Assembly: GCA_022447225.1 (NCBI GenBank)
Contig: JAKVAZ010000006.1
Span: 558,001 to 622,000, forward strand
Length of the DNA: 64,000 bases
Direction: 5' to 3'
DNA from: Fuerstiella sp.
GTDB lineage: Bacteria > Planctomycetota > Planctomycetia > Planctomycetales > Planctomycetaceae
The number at the start of each line of letters is the position of its first letter. Positions within the stretch are counted from its first letter, which is position 1. Both the position numbers and the translations under genes were made by a program. Below the pieces are notes generated by a model. The model saw nothing but the letters and a program-made list of their open reading frames with translations, made no database searches and was not told where the DNA came from. This document shows, one piece after another, positions 54,872 to 64,000 of the stretch.

Positions 54872-57370
54872 ATGAGAAACGTACAACTGCATTTCCGTAC
54901 GCTGCTGTTGGTGCTTGTGCCTGCCGGACTTCCTTTAACCGCCAAACAGTGTCCTGCCGACGAACGGGTTGTATTCGACCTGATCCGAACTCACTGTGTT
55001 GATTGTCACAACCCGACGAAATCCTCCGGAGATCTGGACCTGCAGACTTTGAGTACTCAGGGCCTGCGCAGCTTTGACGTCAACCGGGAAGCATGGGAAC
55101 GTGTTGTCGCAAAGATGACCACCGGAGAAATGCCGCCACCCGAAGTCACCGGACCGTCAGGTAGTGAAGTTGTCCATGCGACGAAGTGGCTGAAAGCAGA
55201 GTTTCTCAGGCAGGATCGAGCCATTCAGCCTCAGGCCGGCCGGGTCACAGTGAGGCGACTCAATCGCGCCGAGTACACCAACACAGTTCGGGATCTGCTG
55301 GGCGTCAACATTCGACCGGCCGAAGATTTTCCGCCGGATCAGTCGGCATTTGGATTCGACAATATTAGTGATGCCCTCAGACTGTCTCCGGTCCTGATGG
55401 AAAAATATCTGAATGCCGCTGAACGTGTTATCACGACCGCACTCTTCGGCCCCAAAGAACACAAACCATCGGTCACGCATTATCCGTTACCGGTCCGCAT
55501 TAATCTGCGGCGCGGTACTCAGTCCGTGCCACAGGATCTGCCAAATTATGATCTCACGGGACTGAGTACGGTTCATGCGGCACACGTAGTACACCACTTT
55601 CCGGTTGAGGCCGAATATGATTTTCGGATCGTGCTCAACGGCCACCGCCCGACTCAGTCGGAGCCCGCACACCCTGCGCTGTTTATTGACGGCGTTTGCA
55701 CAAAGGAATTCGAAATTGATGCCACAGACCTCGAAGGACAGGTCGTGGAAACACGGCTCCGGGTCACTGCGGGAGAACACCTGCTGTCGGCGACCTATTT
55801 AAAAATGTATCACGGACTCCCTCCAAACTTTCACGGGCCGGAACCGTCAAAACGCCCGCCGGGGCCATTATTAACCGGAGGTGACAGACTCAACGAACAG
55901 GACATTGAAATTCTGCGAAAATTGGGTACGACAATTAAGACAGACATGTCAGTCGAAACACGAATCGACAACCGGTTTGAATCCATCGACATCGGGGGCC
56001 CGTTCAACCAGCAGACAGCAGCATCGCCCGCCGCACTTAAGCGTGTTTACGTCTACGGAAGTGTGGAACACGGCCATACGGCCAAATGCGCACGGGTTAT
56101 TTTGACAGACTTCGCCAGTCGCGCATTTCGCCGTCCTGCTGCAACCGAGGAAGTTGACCGATTTTTACGACTGTTCAAACTGGTTGAACATCAGGGTGAT
56201 TCATTCGAAAAAGCAATTGCAACGGCACTTCAGGCGATTCTGGTGTCGCCACACTTTCTGTTTCGAATTGAACACGACCGAAAACCGTCGGACGGACGCA
56301 GCTTCATGCCGGTAAGTGACTATGAACTGGCTTCAAGGCTGTCGTACTTCATCTGGAGCAGTATGCCCGATACGAAACTCCTGCAGTCGGCTGCGGACTC
56401 ATCGCTGCGGCGACCTGACATTCTGGAAGCTCAGGTTCGCCGAATGCTGCGGGATCCGAAATCCCGTGCACTGGTTGAAAATTTCGCCGGCCAGTGGCTT
56501 CAGTTCAGAAACATAGACATTGTGCGACCGGATCCTGAACAGTTTGCGACGTTCGAGGAAAGTTTGCGACATTCGATGAAACGAGAGACAGCCAGATTCC
56601 TCGAGGAAATCATTCGGGAGGATCGAAGTGTCCTGGAGATACTTAATGCGGATTATACGTTTGTCGACGAAAGGCTCGCGAGGTTCTACGGTTTCGAGGG
56701 CATTCACGGTCCCGGGTATCAACGGGTTGACGTCAGTAACACACGGCGGGGAGGAGGGATCCTTTCGCATGGAAGCATTCTGACGCTCACTTCGTATTCA
56801 ACTCGTACTTCCCCTGTGCTTCGTGGCAAGTGGATCCTCGAAACTCTACTCAACGACCCTCCGCCACCTCCTCCGCCGTCCGTCCCTGCCCTGGACGAAT
56901 CGAAAGTCGGGAAGTCGGTTTCACTACGTCAGGAACTGGAGGAGCATCGGAACAATCCTACCTGCGCCGGGTGCCACGCACGGCTGGATCCTCTGGGATT
57001 TAGTCTGGAACATTTTAATGCAATCGGTGAGTGGCGCGATCTCGACGGAAAAGAACCGGTGGATGCTTCAGGAACTCTGCCGTCCGGACTTACGTTTCAG
57101 GGCCATGCCCAGCTTAAACAGATCCTGATGGATGATCGAGACTCTTTTGTAGACGGTCTTGCGGAAAAACTGCTGATCTACGCCCTGGGTCGTGGTCTGC
57201 AGCGTCACGACCGTCCGGCTCTGGCAAAGATCTCAGAATCGCTTCCTGCTGCGGATTATCGGTTTTCTGAGCTGGTTCTGGGGATCGTGAACAGTCTGCC
57301 CTTCCAAATGCGGAACGTGGCTGAACAGAATACGGCGGACGGCCCGCCCACCGGAGAGACATCACCATGA
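54872..57370 (+). CDS. Cytochrome/DUF1587/1595/1592/1588/1585 protein
   Basis: An 832-residue planctomycete protein of the PSCyt3-like class. After a signal peptide, CVDCH at 42-46 is a haem-binding motif. Next come DUF1587 (RRLNRAEYTNTVRDLLG), a carbohydrate-binding-like beta domain (about 240-330), DUF1595 (FASRAFRRPAATEEVD), DUF1592 (ALQAILVSPHFLFRIEHD), DUF1588 (TRRGGGILSHGSILTLTSY) with CAGCHARLDPLG, and DUF1585 (EKLLIYALGRGLQRHDRPAL). The ATG at 54872 is taken; a TTG at 54857 is possible. Its stop overlaps the DUF1552 start by 4 bases. Extracytoplasmic; function unknown. Confidence 0.92.
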   Translation: MRNVQLHFRTLLLVLVPAGLPLTAKQCPADERVVFDLIRTHCVDCHNPTKSSGDLDLQTLSTQGLRSFDVNREAWERVVAKMTTGEMPPPEVTGPSGSEVVHATKWLKAEFLRQDRAIQPQAGRVTVRRLNRAEYTNTVRDLLGVNIRPAEDFPPDQSAFGFDNISDALRLSPVLMEKYLNAAERVITTALFGPKEHKPSVTHYPLPVRINLRRGTQSVPQDLPNYDLTGLSTVHAAHVVHHFPVEAEYDFRIVLNGHRPTQSEPAHPALFIDGVCTKEFEIDATDLEGQVVETRLRVTAGEHLLSATYLKMYHGLPPNFHGPEPSKRPPGPLLTGGDRLNEQDIEILRKLGTTIKTDMSVETRIDNRFESIDIGGPFNQQTAASPAALKRVYVYGSVEHGHTAKCARVILTDFASRAFRRPAATEEVDRFLRLFKLVEHQGDSFEKAIATALQAILVSPHFLFRIEHDRKPSDGRSFMPVSDYELASRLSYFIWSSMPDTKLLQSAADSSLRRPDILEAQVRRMLRDPKSRALVENFAGQWLQFRNIDIVRPDPEQFATFEESLRHSMKRETARFLEEIIREDRSVLEILNADYTFVDERLARFYGFEGIHGPGYQRVDVSNTRRGGGILSHGSILTLTSYSTRTSPVLRGKWILETLLNDPPPPPPPSVPALDESKVGKSVSLRQELEEHRNNPTCAGCHARLDPLGFSLEHFNAIGEWRDLDGKEPVDASGTLPSGLTFQGHAQLKQILMDDRDSFVDGLAEKLLIYALGRGLQRHDRPALAKISESLPAADYRFSELVLGIVNSLPFQMRNVAEQNTADGPPTGETSP

Positions 57371-58695
57371 CACTGATTATTACAGACAGGCACCTCTCAC
57401 GCCGCAAACTGCTTCAGGGGACCGGGGCTGCGATTGCCTTGCCGATGCTCAACGCCATGCAACCGGCCATTGCTTCAGCAGCGATCAATCCGCCGATCCA
57501 TCGAATCGCTGTCGTATATGTTCCCAACGGCATTGTCATGAAGCACTGGACTCCGAATCAAACCGGAACGGAATTCCCGTTTCCGCGGATCCTGAAATCA
57601 CTACAGCCGTTTCGCGATCAGATCACAGTGATTTCAGGACTGGAGAATACCGCGCCAACTAAAGTCAGAGGCGGTGGCCATGCCAAAGCATCGGGTAGTT
57701 TTCTTTCCGGCATGCCTCCAAAGTTTACTGCGGGAGCCGATGTTCGCGCGGGAATCACGTTCGACCAGGTGGCCGCCGGCAAATGGGCCTCAGAAACACG
57801 GGTCCCGTCGCTGCAACTTGGCCTCGAAGATTCACGAATGGTCGGCAACTGTGATTCCGGTTCAAGCTGTGCCTATACCAACAGCATTTCCTGGAAGGAC
57901 GCGGAAACACCGATGCCCGTTGACGTCAATCCTCGATCGGTGTTCGAGCGACTGTTTGGAACTGTTGATCCTGGTCTGTCAGCTGAAGATCGCGCCCGCC
58001 GACTGCTGTACCGCAGGAGTATTCTGGACGTCACCCGTGAAAGTACGCGGGAATTGTTCAATCGGCTCGGGGCAGATGACCAACGCAGGATGGATGAATA
58101 TCTCACCTCAATTCGTGAAGTGGAGAAGCGTATTTCCGATGCAGAAAAACGTGAACTCATCCCGGGGATCAACAAACCTTCGGGAATCCCGTTTGAGTTT
58201 CCTGACTACGCCAGAATGATGCTGGATCTTCAGGTCATCGCCTTTCAGTCGGATCTGACGCGCGTATCCAGCATCATGTTCGGTCGTGAGGGCAGCGTGC
58301 GCACCTATCCTGAAATTGGCGTCGCCGATCCTCATCATCCACTCACACACCATCGTGGTCATCCCGACTTCATCGAACGAGTTACCAAGATCAACTGTCT
58401 GCATGTGGAGTTATTCGCGTACTTCCTCGAACGACTCAAAGCGACACAAGACGGAGCAGGTTCACTGCTGGACCGGTCAGCCATTCTTTACGGTGGCGGA
58501 CTCAGTGACGGCAACACTCATTCCAGCACGGACCTGCCGCTGCTGGTTGCCGGCGGGTTGTGCGGAACCGGAGGCCGGCACATTGAGGTCGACCGACAGC
58601 CGATCACCAATCTGTTCGTGGACCTGCTCAATCGAGTCGACATTTCGACCGGATCCTTCGGTGACAGTACAGGACGGCTCGACACAGACAGTTAG
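57367..58695 (+). CDS. DUF1552 protein, Tat-exported
   Basis: A 442-residue DUF1552 (HXXSHH) protein. The Tat leader is HLSRRKLLQGTGAAIALPML. The family motif appears as HHPLTHH at 323-329, with Thr in place of the usual Ser. GGGHAKASGSFLSGMPP and GNCDSGSSCAYTNSISW are other conserved blocks. The ATG overlaps the stop of the DUF1592 gene (57367-57370), so the two are translated together, the normal arrangement in planctomycetes. Metal-dependent hydrolase-like activity is suspected for the family but unproven. Confidence 0.93.
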   Translation: MTLIITDRHLSRRKLLQGTGAAIALPMLNAMQPAIASAAINPPIHRIAVVYVPNGIVMKHWTPNQTGTEFPFPRILKSLQPFRDQITVISGLENTAPTKVRGGGHAKASGSFLSGMPPKFTAGADVRAGITFDQVAAGKWASETRVPSLQLGLEDSRMVGNCDSGSSCAYTNSISWKDAETPMPVDVNPRSVFERLFGTVDPGLSAEDRARRLLYRRSILDVTRESTRELFNRLGADDQRRMDEYLTSIREVEKRISDAEKRELIPGINKPSGIPFEFPDYARMMLDLQVIAFQSDLTRVSSIMFGREGSVRTYPEIGVADPHHPLTHHRGHPDFIERVTKINCLHVELFAYFLERLKATQDGAGSLLDRSAILYGGGLSDGNTHSSTDLPLLVAGGLCGTGGRHIEVDRQPITNLFVDLLNRVDISTGSFGDSTGRLDTDS

Positions 58696-59128
58696 CTGAA
58701 TATGCCTAAGCTGTTTGGTCTCCACTTCAGTTCCGGAAGACCTCGACAGCCGGCCCACCGGAGTATCAGCAGACTTGGCAGAATTTATTCGGGAGTGAAG
58801 AGCAACAGATGCCATTCATTTGGCCGTGACAACCCCCGACCGGACGGAGTGCTCAGTCAAACATGTTTTGACTGAGTGTGTATCACCGGGTTGCCGATCG
58901 TTTTCCCCGACAGCGAGGCATACTCGGGGCCGGCGACACCTCACAATTTACCAGGTAACAGAGCGGTAGCGTGCCCGTGACGGGGGTCCGTTTACCGGAC
59001 GAACTGAGTCCCGTCAAATATGACATCCTCGTCGGGCAGTCCGGATTCATTCGCCAACGGGACGCTCTACGTGGACGGTAGCCGCATAACGGACAAATAC
59101 GCACTTGAACCTCAACGTCATCCCCATG
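58696..59128. other. Intergenic region
   Basis: No gene is seen; minus-strand open frames overlap the sulfatase start and are shadows. It contains the hairpin at 58852-58876. Confidence 0.4.
58852..58876. repeat. 10-bp perfect hairpin
   Basis: CTCAGTCAAA and TTTGACTGAG pair across a 5-base loop, 156 bases after the DUF1552 stop. There is no T-run after it. It may stabilise an mRNA end or bind a protein. Confidence 0.5.
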
Positions 59129-60682
59129 AGAAATACTATTCTTTTCCTTCTTGTCCTCAGCTGCCTTGAGCCTGCCTTTGCCAGGAAACCTAACGTCGTG
59201 TTCATTCTGGCGGACGACCTCGGTTGGCGCGACCTCAGCAACGAGGGCTCCTCCTATTACGAGAGCCCGCACATCGACCGTATCGCCCGGGAAGGCATGA
59301 AATTCACTCGTGGTTACGCCACCTGTCAGGTATGCAGTCCTTCCCGGGCCAGTATCCTCACCGGCAAATACCCCACCAACCACGGGATCACCACATGGAT
59401 CGGCGATCGGTCAGGAGAGGCCTGGCGTGATACCGGCCGAAACGACAGTCACCTGCCGCCGGAGTACAACCAACAACTGCGAGCCTCCGAAATCACCCTG
59501 CCCGAGGTTATACAGAAGTCCGGCTACAGGACATTCTTCGCGGGTAAGTGGCACCTCGGCAGCAGGGGGTCCTGGCCGACCGACCACGGCTTCGAGATCA
59601 ACAGCGGCGGATGGGACGTCGGCAGTCCCCGCGGCGGATACTTTTCTCCGTGGCAAAATCCTAACCTCCACTCCGGCACGGCGGGCGAGTCGCTCACTCT
59701 GCGTCTCGGCAGAGAAACCGCGAATTTCATCGAATCCAGCAGGGACGAACCGTTTTTCGCCTACCTTTCCTTCTACAGCGTGCATAGTCCTATCCAGACC
59801 ACACCCCGACTCTGGAAGAAATACCGGCGTAAGGCAGTCGCAGCCGGCCTGGCCAGGGAACGCTTTGTCTTCGACCGTCGCCTCAGCGTGCGTCAGGTGC
59901 AGGACTGCCCCGTGTATGCGGGTATGATCGAAACCATGGACAATGCCGTCGGCATGGTGCTCCGGAAACTCGACGAACTCGGACTCACCGAACACACCAT
60001 CGTATGCTTTACATCCGACAATGGAGGGGTCTCCTCGGGCGATGCCTATTCGACCTGCAATTTGCCTCTGCGCGGTGGTAAAGGGCGTCAGTGGGAAGGC
60101 GGCATACGTGAACCTTTCTATCTCAAGGCACCCGGTATCACCAGACCGGGCTCGACGAACGCAGTACCGGTCAGCGGCATCGACTGGTATCCGACCCTGC
60201 TTGAACTGGTCGGCCTTCAGGTGCCGGAAAGCCAACAGGTAGACGGTGTCAGTCTGGTGCCTTTACTGCAAGGAAAATCTATCCCCGGACGGCCTCTCTA
60301 CTGGCATTACCCGCACTACGGCAACCAGGGTGGCGAACCTTCGTCCATCATTACCGAGAACAACTGGAAATTGATTCACTACCACGAGGATGGTCGCGAC
60401 GAGCTATATCACCTCGCCAGGGACGAAACTGAACAAACGAACCTTGCCACCACCGAACTCCGGCGGGTCAGGATCATGCGGACAAGACTTGACTCCTGGC
60501 TCACAGCAACCGGGGCGAAGTTTCCGATCCGGGACAGCAAAGCCGATCTGGTCAAACGCAAAGCCCGCTTCGATTCTCTGGCAACTCTGGGAAAGGAAAA
60601 ACTCGAACGTCAGCACGGGGATTTTCTTAACCCTGACTTCAGACCCAACAGCGACTGGTGGGGCAGCGTTCCCGGAGACTAA
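59129..60682 (+). CDS. Secreted arylsulfatase-type sulfatase
   Basis: A 517-residue sulfatase. The signal peptide is [27 protein letters not shown] gives the calcium-binding Asp30-Asp31. [11 protein letters not shown] (70-80) is the formylglycine motif with Cys70. GKWHLG and SDNGG supply further active-site residues. It is full length for family S1. The start at 59129 begins the signal peptide; the ribosome site is weak. A second sulfatase follows after 4 bases. Codons are strongly C-ended compared with other genes here. It should remove sulfate esters from polysaccharides after export. Confidence 0.95.
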   Translation, partial: RNTILFLLVLSCLEPAFARKPNVVFILADDLGWRDLSNEGSSYYESPHIDRIAREGMKFTRGYATCQVCSPSRASILTGKYPTNHGITTWIGDRSGEAWRDTGRNDSHLPPEYNQQLRASEITLPEVIQKSGYRTFFAGKWHLGSRGSWPTDHGFEINSGGWDVGSPRGGYFSPWQNPNLHSGTAGESLTLRLGRETANFIESSRDEPFFAYLSFYSVHSPIQTTPRLWKKYRRKAVAAGLARERFVFDRRLSVRQVQDCPVYAGMIETMDNAVGMVLRKLDELGLTEHTIVCFTSDNGGVSSGDAYSTCNLPLRGGKGRQWEGGIREPFYLKAPGITRPGSTNAVPVSGIDWYPTLLELVGLQVPESQQVDGVSLVPLLQGKSIPGRPLYWHYPHYGNQGGEPSSIITENNWKLIHYHEDGRDELYHLARDETEQTNLATTELRRVRIMRTRLDSWLTATGAKFPIRDSKADLVKRKARFDSLATLGKEKLERQHGDFLNPDFRPNSDWWGSVPGD

Positions 60683-60686
60683 ACCC

Positions 60687-62087
<1,401 letters not shown>

Positions 62088-62260
62088 ATTAGACAGGTGT
62101 CCTGACGTTAAGAGATGTGGCGATTCAGCCTGACTGTTTCCGTCGACACGAAAAAATCCAGGTCGTGTACCGGCTGTCCTTCAGCTTAGCGGCTGTAACA
62201 ACCTCCATTCCGGAACGTTCCCAATCCGGTTTCCCCCCCGGGCCAGGTTCCTGTCCGAAG

Positions 62261-63217
62261 CTAAACCACTGTCGCCGCAGACTCCCCGGACATCGCATCA
62301 CCGTCAGCACAATGGATACAGTTGCGGCCCTGAGATTTAGCTCGGTAAAGCAATTTGTCTGCGGCCGACAACAGTTCATCCACGTCAGAGAGCAAATGGC
62401 CATCTGTACAGGTGACCCCCATACTGCAGGTAACATTGAGCTGCCCGGCCTGAGTCTGGAAAGGTTTTTCTGAAATTTCGTGACGAATCCCTTCAGCAAT
62501 TTTTACGGTCACTGTCAGCGACGACTGCGGACATACGACAACAAACTCATCTCCGCCAAATCGACACAGACTGCATGTCCTGTTCAGAACCGGGTGAATG
62601 CGATCGCAAAAAGTCCGGAGAACTTCGTCGCCGATGAGGTGGCCATGTTTGTCGTTGGTCAGCTTGAAGCGATCAATATCGATAAAAATAACCGACAGCT
62701 GGAACGATTCCTGTCTGCAGTTCTCCAGCTCGCGTCCAAGCAACGGCATGAGCCAGGCGCGATTGAATGAGTTGGTGAGTGCATCTCGCGCCATCAGTTC
62801 GTGAACGAAGCTGTGATACTGAGCTTCTTCATCCGGCAGCATCATGAACTTCAGGATTGTGTTTCCCAGTCGTATTAATTCGCCACCTGCCAGCGGAGTC
62901 TGAGGATCCGGTTTTTTCCCGCTGATCCAGCTCCCGTTTGTGCTGTTCAGATCAGTGAGACAGTAGGTCCCGTTTGACCATTCGACAATTGCATGCATCC
63001 GGGAAACACTCGGATCATCAACGGTAATGTGGCAGGTGGAGTCCCGACCAAGAACTGCCCGGTCGAAAACCAGACGCGTGAGCCGGGGTATGTCGGGAAC
63101 AGGGTAGATCTGCAGCAAACAGCCCCGCCTTTCCGCAGAGTTGCCACTGTTCGCTGTGCCACCGGGTTCGATGCCCGTATCGGCCAGCGCTTCGTCATAT
63201 GAATCCCTGGAGCTCAC
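62261..63217 (-). CDS. FHA-GGDEF diguanylate cyclase
   Basis: A 318-residue cytosolic signalling protein. The FHA domain (about 35-125) shows LGRDSTCHI (Gly57-Arg58), SVSRMHA (Ser72, His75) and STNGSWISG. The GGDEF domain (about 145-305) has FIDIDRFKLTND and an intact RFGGDEFVVV at 219-228, so c-di-GMP synthesis is likely. The inhibitory RxxD site, expected a few residues before, reads NRTC, so product inhibition is probably lost. The GTG at 63217 with GGAAAG upstream is preferred to a TTG at 63265. It links phospho-threonine signalling to c-di-GMP. Transcribed away from the OYE-like gene. Confidence 0.9.
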   Translation of the reverse strand: MSSRDSYDEALADTGIEPGGTANSGNSAERRGCLLQIYPVPDIPRLTRLVFDRAVLGRDSTCHITVDDPSVSRMHAIVEWSNGTYCLTDLNSTNGSWISGKKPDPQTPLAGGELIRLGNTILKFMMLPDEEAQYHSFVHELMARDALTNSFNRAWLMPLLGRELENCRQESFQLSVIFIDIDRFKLTNDKHGHLIGDEVLRTFCDRIHPVLNRTCSLCRFGGDEFVVVCPQSSLTVTVKIAEGIRHEISEKPFQTQAGQLNVTCSMGVTCTDGHLLSDVDELLSAADKLLYRAKSQGRNCIHCADGDAMSGESAATVV

Positions 63218-63459
63218 GATCTGTCTTTCCGTGATCAGATGTCGGACCGGAGAGAACCGACACAATCCGGCGTAAAAGGATTCCCTGGCGACTGTCGTGA
63301 GAGTCGCTGACAGAATGATCCCTAAATACCCCTACGGTTGTCACCGGCAAGCTAATAATCGTCGAGATGCCTCGTGGCATCGTTGCAGACGCTGTATTGT
63401 ACGTCTCAGAAGTCGTTAGGATACAGCTTTTATTTTACCGTTCCACGGACCGTTCATTG

Positions 63460-64000
63460 ATGCAGTTTCCCCGAATCGCGTCCTTCCGCACTTCCGCCGG
63501 ATTTCAGGCGAGACTCGACGAGTTGCAGCTGCAGCTTCCGTTTATGAGCGATTTTGAAGGCGGACCGAATTCGTCACTGGCTGATCCGCTGATAACGCGC
63601 GCCGGTCAGATTGGAAATCGTTTTTGTATTCTGCCGATGGAAGGCTGGGACGGAACAACCGAAGGACGACCATCGGAGCTCACCAAACGCCGCTGGAAAC
63701 GATTTGGACTGAGCGGCGCAAAGCTGATCTGGGGTGGAGAAGCCGTCGCTGTTCGTCATGATGGACGAGACAACCCTTACCAGCTCGTTATCAATGAGTT
63801 AAATGCCGGTCCGCTGGCAGAGCTTCGCCAGACTCTTGTTGATGCCCACGCTGAACATTTTGATTCAACGGACGATCTGTGTATCGGACTGCAATTGACT
63901 CATTCCGGCCGCTTCGCCGCGCCCACCCGTGGAATGGGTCCTCAGCCGCGACCAATCTACCGGCATCCGATTCTCGACCGGCGCTGTGGCGTAACATCAG
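63460..64000 (+). CDS. Old Yellow Enzyme-family oxidoreductase (partial)
   Basis: The reading frame from ATG 63460 stays open to the window end, giving 180 residues of an NADH:flavin oxidoreductase (PF00724). NRFCILPMEGWDG is the first FMN-binding strand, SGAKLIWGGEAVAV the second, and GLQLTHSGRFAAP carries the Gln and His region near the flavin. The remaining barrel strands lie beyond the edge. Residues before NRFC are longer than in most family members. No signal peptide. Substrate unknown; it may reduce unsaturated carbonyls. The gene is divergent from the FHA-GGDEF gene. Confidence 0.88.
   Translation, partial: MQFPRIASFRTSAGFQARLDELQLQLPFMSDFEGGPNSSLADPLITRAGQIGNRFCILPMEGWDGTTEGRPSELTKRRWKRFGLSGAKLIWGGEAVAVRHDGRDNPYQLVINELNAGPLAELRQTLVDAHAEHFDSTDDLCIGLQLTHSGRFAAPTRGMGPQPRPIYRHPILDRRCGVTS

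Noticed and set aside
59411-60235. 274-codon minus-strand open frame
   Set aside because: Antisense to the first sulfatase; C-rich third positions on the plus strand create long open frames opposite.
63362-63385. Short dyad GATGCC/GGCATC in the divergent region before the OYE-like gene
   Set aside because: Only six pairs with a 4-base loop; expected by chance in a sequence of this length.

Overview
The window reads as chromosome of a planctomycete (phylum Planctomycetota). The evidence is its protein families. There are two pairs of DUF1501 with cytochrome/DUF1549/DUF1553 proteins, and a DUF1587/1592/1588/1585 protein overlapping a DUF1552 protein. There is also an ECF-type sigma factor directly upstream of a membrane Ser/Thr kinase, two sulfatases, a sialidase-like protein, FHA proteins and many Tat-type or Sec signal peptides. 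Assignment below phylum is not possible from sequence alone. I see no rRNA, tRNA, CRISPR array, transposase, integrase or replication origin.

Layout. 0-4 kb (minus strand): an Arg/Glu-rich secreted protein, a TMTC-like GT-C membrane protein with a TPR tail, and an SDR oxidoreductase. 4-11.4 kb (plus): a PQQ-type beta-propeller, an esterase, a SIS sugar-phosphate isomerase with a ROK kinase, a sulfite-oxidase-like Mo enzyme and a sialidase-like protein. 11.5-17 kb: cysS, a secreted Ig/FN3-like protein, a CDGSH protein and a YTV-like repeat protein, with a 13-bp inverted repeat in a divergent promoter region and a clear terminator. 17-19.2 kb: an array of hairpins that may be a structured RNA, then tadA and a CPBP protease. 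19.5-26.2 kb: a DUF1501 protein and a very large cytochrome/WD40/DUF1549/DUF1553 fusion. 26.2-29.2 kb: gene remnants around an intact SMP-30-like gene.

29-39.5 kb: rhodanese, DUF2760, a CrtI-like oxidoreductase, a creatininase-family protein, an MBL hydrolase, a three-gene minus-strand cassette (two DUF3299-like proteins plus a secreted CPFC protein), a half-size EamA-like protein and PolX. 39.5-44 kb: the second DUF1501/DUF1549 pair. 44.5-48.1 kb: a dienoyl-CoA-isomerase-like crotonase, an HD phosphohydrolase and a TlpA-like thioredoxin. 48.9-53.1 kb: sigma factor, kinase and FHA protein, a signalling block. 53.9-58.7 kb: a sugar isomerase-like protein and the DUF1592/DUF1552 pair. 59-62 kb: two sulfatases with C-rich third codon positions. 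62.2-64 kb: an FHA-GGDEF protein and, cut by the window edge, an Old Yellow Enzyme-family gene.

The overall theme is an envelope-centred, polymer-degrading lifestyle. Sulfatases, sialidase, esterase, lactonase-like and isomerase genes fit breakdown of sulfated or acidic glycans. The repeated cytochrome/DUF modules are probably extracytoplasmic. The best leads for something undescribed are the hairpin array at 17.6-17.8 kb, the DUF3299-like/CPFC cassette at 34-36.9 kb and the domain-fused cytochrome modules.
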